This document shows, one piece after another, positions 4,654-7,245 of a DNA stretch of 7,245 nt. The DNA is from Flavobacteriaceae bacterium UBA2540 (lineage in GTDB: Bacteria; Bacteroidota; Bacteroidia; Flavobacteriales; Flavobacteriaceae). A model generated the notes under the pieces. The model was not told the origin of the DNA. It made no database searches and was given only the letters and a program-made list of their open reading frames with translations. The stretch's first letter is position 1. Every line of letters starts with the position of its first letter. The stretch covers positions 5,927 through 13,171 of the forward strand of contig DDMS01000059.1 in NCBI GenBank assembly GCA_002340765.1, read 5' to 3'. Made by a program: the position numbers and the translations under genes.

Positions 4654-7245
4654 TTATTTAATTAAAGTTATGGATTTACTCTCTGTAATTTTATTTCCAT
4701 TAAATGTAAGTGCTTTTACTATCATTAAGTAATTTCCGTTTTCTGCAGGTGTATTTCGAATAGACCCATCCCATCCAGCAAGACTTATTCCTTCTTCGAA
4801 ATAAACCAAAGTTCCCCAGGTATCATATATGAACATCTGTACGTTTTGCATACACGAATATAAAGGTCTTATGGTATCATTGATTCCGTCTTGATTGGGT
4901 GTAAATGCATTTGGAAGCACGAGTTGATACCCTTTGGTTATTTCAATGCGTTCGGTATAGGTTTCTGTACAACATTCAGAGGGATATTCTACAGTAAGTG
5001 ACACTTCATAAGACCCTGCTGTTGTATACAAATGTGTTGGGTTCATATCTCCAACCAACACCGGAGTGCCATCTCCAAAGTCCCAATAAAAATTAACAAC
5101 ATCCCCTGTTGATTCGTTGTTGAATGTGATTACTTCATTATTGCTTATTAAATCACAAAAACTATTATTTGCTGATGAATAACTGAAAGCTGCATCTCCT
5201 ATTATAGGTAAATCAACAATTACTCCCACCTCAATTGGAGGACATCCATTAGTTAAACTTTCTTGATCATGAATATAAGCAATATAGGTTCCCGATTCTG
5301 TTGTTTCCATACATTGTGGATTAAGTGGATTACAAACATTTCCGCCAGACCAAGAAATCTCATAAGGTGGGCTTCCTCCAGTAACAAATATATAATTGGT
5401 TTGAATCATAGCATTGTTATCACAATCTTCTTTAACAATAGATGAAATTTGGGCATCAATTATTGAAGGTCTGGTTAAAACAACCACTTTACTATCAGTA
5501 TTAGTAGAGCAATTGTTTAAATCATCAACATCTATTTTATGTGTACCTGCTGAAAGTCCATTTAAACACCAGACGCCTCCACCTAAAGAGGTCCACCCAT
5601 TTCCTATTGGAAATGGATTAGTTCCACCTGAAATTGTTATACAAATTGAGCCATTAGAATAACTCCAATCTGGAGAACAGGTTGGATTTTCTATAGAATC
5701 TATAGTGAATGACAATTCAGCAGGCTCGTTTATAAATATATTATTTGAATAAGTACAGTCATTAGCATCAGTTACCGTAAAAATAAAATCACCTGATTTA
5801 ACACTGAAAATACCAGTTCCTTTATACGGCGGCACACCTCCGCTTGCATTAACTGTAACCTCTCCCATTTCACCATTACACAATATAGGATTAGTAACTA
5901 TTGCTGTTGCTTTTAATTCATCTGGCTCAGTTACTGTAATAGTTTCAATTGTTTCACATCCATTAGCATCTGTAATCTTGATAGAATGCACTCCAACTGT
6001 TAACGTGTAATTTCCAGTACCTGTGTAAGGAGCTGTTCCCCCTGAAGCGGATACATTATAAGTCACTGTGTCTCCAAAGCAAAGTGCTGGTCCAGAAACT
6101 AAACTGCTCAATGAAGTTAGCTGTGATGGTTCTTTTAAATCATATTCAAGTGTTATATTGTTTGGACAGTTGTCATCAGTAATAGTTAGCGTATATGTCC
6201 CTGCTTTTAGATTTCTAAACTCAAGAACATTTTGAGTATTCAAATCACTATCTAAGATTCCTCCTGGTGAAAGATTATAAGTAAAGCTTCCTGAACCCCC
6301 TGATACCGGGATATCCATAAATCCATCGTTTGCCCCTAAGCAGCTTATTTCATATCCATTATAATTTGAAATATTTTCTGTAACAGTAATAGGGAAGGAA
6401 ATTTCTTTTATTGTGTAAATAGAAGAAACAAATTCACACCCATTAGTATCTAGAACTTTAAATACATAATTACCCTCGCAAGCATTGTTTAATATGTTGG
6501 AATTTGTTTCTACTAATAAATCAAATTGTCCAGATCCAGGATTTGATTCTGTATAGAATTCTTTTAGTATGTATGGTGAAGTACCTCCTTGAATATCCAA
6601 TTCTATATACCCATCACAATTTAAACCAATATTATTACAAGACATATCAACTAAAGAAATTAAATTGACTTCTATTGGCTCTGGAGGAGTAATAGTATAA
6701 TTAAAAGATTGAGTACAACCAGATGAATCAGTAATTTCAAGTGAATAATCTCCTGGACATAAGTTAAATTGATTTTGGTTTTCTGGACGACTTAGGTTAC
6801 CATTATTTGATGACCAATAAAACGTAAATGGTCCGATTCCGGTGGGATTAACCTCTATACTTCCAGCACAAATTGGATTAGAATAACTACACAAGACATT
6901 AGTAACTGTTGCATTGTCTTGTATTTCTGGATTTACAGTGACAGATATTATAAATGATTCTCCTTGACAACCATCAGAAGTAACTGGAATTACAGTATAG
7001 ATAACCTCTTCTATATTATTAGTAGTGTTTACTAAAGTTTGAGAAATTTCAGGTTGAGGTATTAAAATTTCATCTGATTCACCAGCAACATTTGGATTAT
7101 CTACAACTGTCCAAATGTAGGTTGTTCCAACAGGAATATTATCTCCATCAACCCCTTGCATAGGTTCAACTTTAAAGGTTTCTCCAGAACAAATTAGTGC
7201 TGCAATTTTATCTGCTATTACTGGCTCGGGATTAACGGTTATTGT
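4654..7245 (-). CDS. Large T9SS-secreted gliding-motility-type surface protein, C-terminal part (N-terminus beyond right edge)
   Basis: The frame is open to the window edge, so the visible 863 residues are the C-terminal part of a larger protein; the ATG at 7161 is internal. Numbering from the edge: a PKD-like module at about 9-108 (ICSGETF, IPVGTTYIWT, ending VNPEI) preceded by the end of another copy (VNPEP at 4-8, a period of 100 residues); seven SprB-like repeats at about 112-683, typically with a Cys near the start, a GGxxPY-type motif, and a closing GxYxxxxxDxxGC-type motif; a PKD domain at about 685-770 with YWDFGDGTP; and the gliding-motility-associated C-terminal domain at about 773-863 (LPNAFTPNQDGINDT, IYDTWGTLVYF, GWDGS, ENGNY). 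The last is a type B T9SS export signal. The protein is probably displayed on the cell surface as an adhesin or motility-related filament, exported with the PorP/SprF partner downstream. Ligand and exact role are unknown. Confidence 0.94.
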   Translation of the reverse strand, partial: TITVNPEPVIADKIAALICSGETFKVEPMQGVDGDNIPVGTTYIWTVVDNPNVAGESDEILIPQPEISQTLVNTTNNIEEVIYTVIPVTSDGCQGESFIISVTVNPEIQDNATVTNVLCSYSNPICAGSIEVNPTGIGPFTFYWSSNNGNLSRPENQNQFNLCPGDYSLEITDSSGCTQSFNYTITPPEPIEVNLISLVDMSCNNIGLNCDGYIELDIQGGTSPYILKEFYTESNPGSGQFDLLVETNSNILNNACEGNYVFKVLDTNGCEFVSSIYTIKEISFPITVTENISNYNGYEISCLGANDGFMDIPVSGGSGSFTYNLSPGGILDSDLNTQNVLEFRNLKAGTYTLTITDDNCPNNITLEYDLKEPSQLTSLSSLVSGPALCFGDTVTYNVSASGGTAPYTGTGNYTLTVGVHSIKITDANGCETIETITVTEPDELKATAIVTNPILCNGEMGEVTVNASGGVPPYKGTGIFSVKSGDFIFTVTDANDCTYSNNIFINEPAELSFTIDSIENPTCSPDWSYSNGSICITISGGTNPFPIGNGWTSLGGGVWCLNGLSAGTHKIDVDDLNNCSTNTDSKVVVLTRPSIIDAQISSIVKEDCDNNAMIQTNYIFVTGGSPPYEISWSGGNVCNPLNPQCMETTESGTYIAYIHDQESLTNGCPPIEVGVIVDLPIIGDAAFSYSSANNSFCDLISNNEVITFNNESTGDVVNFYWDFGDGTPVLVGDMNPTHLYTTAGSYEVSLTVEYPSECCTETYTERIEITKGYQLVLPNAFTPNQDGINDTIRPLYSCMQNVQMFIYDTWGTLVYFEEGISLAGWDGSIRNTPAENGNYLMIVKALTFNGNKITESKSITLIK
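5212..6912 (-). repeat. Seven tandem SprB-like protein modules within the surface protein gene
   Basis: The encoded modules are about 67-91 residues each and diverged, so this is a protein-level rather than an exact DNA repeat. Each opens near a Cys (NVLCSY, DMSCNN, EISCLG, ALCFGD, ILCNGE, PTCSPD, KEDCDN) and closes with a Cys after an acidic or Asn turn (SSGCTQ, TNGCEF, DNCPNN, ANGCET, ANDCTY, LNNCST, TNGCPP). The fourth and fifth modules are the most alike (both about 67 residues, with SASGGTAPYTGTG versus NASGGVPPYKGTG). Module boundaries are my estimate from these motifs. Confidence 0.65.

Noticed and set aside
5263..5445. Plus-strand 60-codon open frame
   Set aside because: It lies antisense within the SprB-like module region of the surface protein gene, whose minus-strand frame has clear domain support; the product matches nothing recognisable.
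5414..5662. Plus-strand 82-codon open frame
   Set aside because: It is another antisense shadow of the surface protein gene; its Pro/Thr composition reflects the reverse complement of the repeat modules.
7159..7161. ATG at 7161 as the start of the surface protein
   Set aside because: The frame stays open through 28 more codons to the window edge, and those codons encode the end of a PKD-like module (TITVNPEP) and its ICSGE motif, so this Met is internal.
1..7245. Novel defence, toxin-antitoxin or phage system
   Set aside because: All supported genes fall into housekeeping RNA modification, alkylation repair, envelope or T9SS surface-protein families; no nuclease, effector, integrase or toxin motif was seen.

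Overview
The window looks like chromosomal DNA from a flavobacterium-like member of the Bacteroidetes. It is AT-rich, it carries promoter boxes of the Bacteroidetes type (TTG, spacer, TAnnTTTG), Shine-Dalgarno sequences are essentially absent, and it encodes a type IX secretion (T9SS) cargo with its PorP/SprF partner. All seven genes supported here lie on the minus strand, so biological reading order runs from the right end to the left end.

Right part (7245 down to 3654): the 3' portion of a very large secreted surface protein, with its N-terminus outside the window. It is made of PKD-like and SprB-like modules, one PKD domain and a type B gliding-motility/T9SS C-terminal domain. One base after its stop codon begins a PorP/SprF-family gene, as in the sprB-sprF arrangement, so the two probably form a cargo and cognate-export-partner unit.

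Middle (3653 to 3225): about 430 bases without a convincing gene. They hold a 115-bp element bounded by perfect 16-bp inverted repeats with nested alternative hairpins, a weak terminator-like hairpin, and the promoter of the next gene.

Left part (3224 down to 1): a DUF3108 exported protein, a 109-residue membrane protein of unknown function, an AlkB-type 2-oxoglutarate dioxygenase, the 23S rRNA pseudouridine synthase RluF, and the 5' portion of tgt (queuosine tRNA modification). RluF and Tgt are RNA-modifying enzymes and AlkB repairs alkylated nucleic acid; the DUF3108/109-residue pair looks co-transcribed and envelope-associated. Recognisable -7 boxes lie very close to the tgt, alkB and rluF starts, implying leaderless or very short-leader mRNAs.

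I found no CRISPR array, tRNA, rRNA, IS transposase or defence system. The least explained parts are the intergenic inverted-repeat element and the 109-residue membrane protein; everything else belongs to families I recognise.
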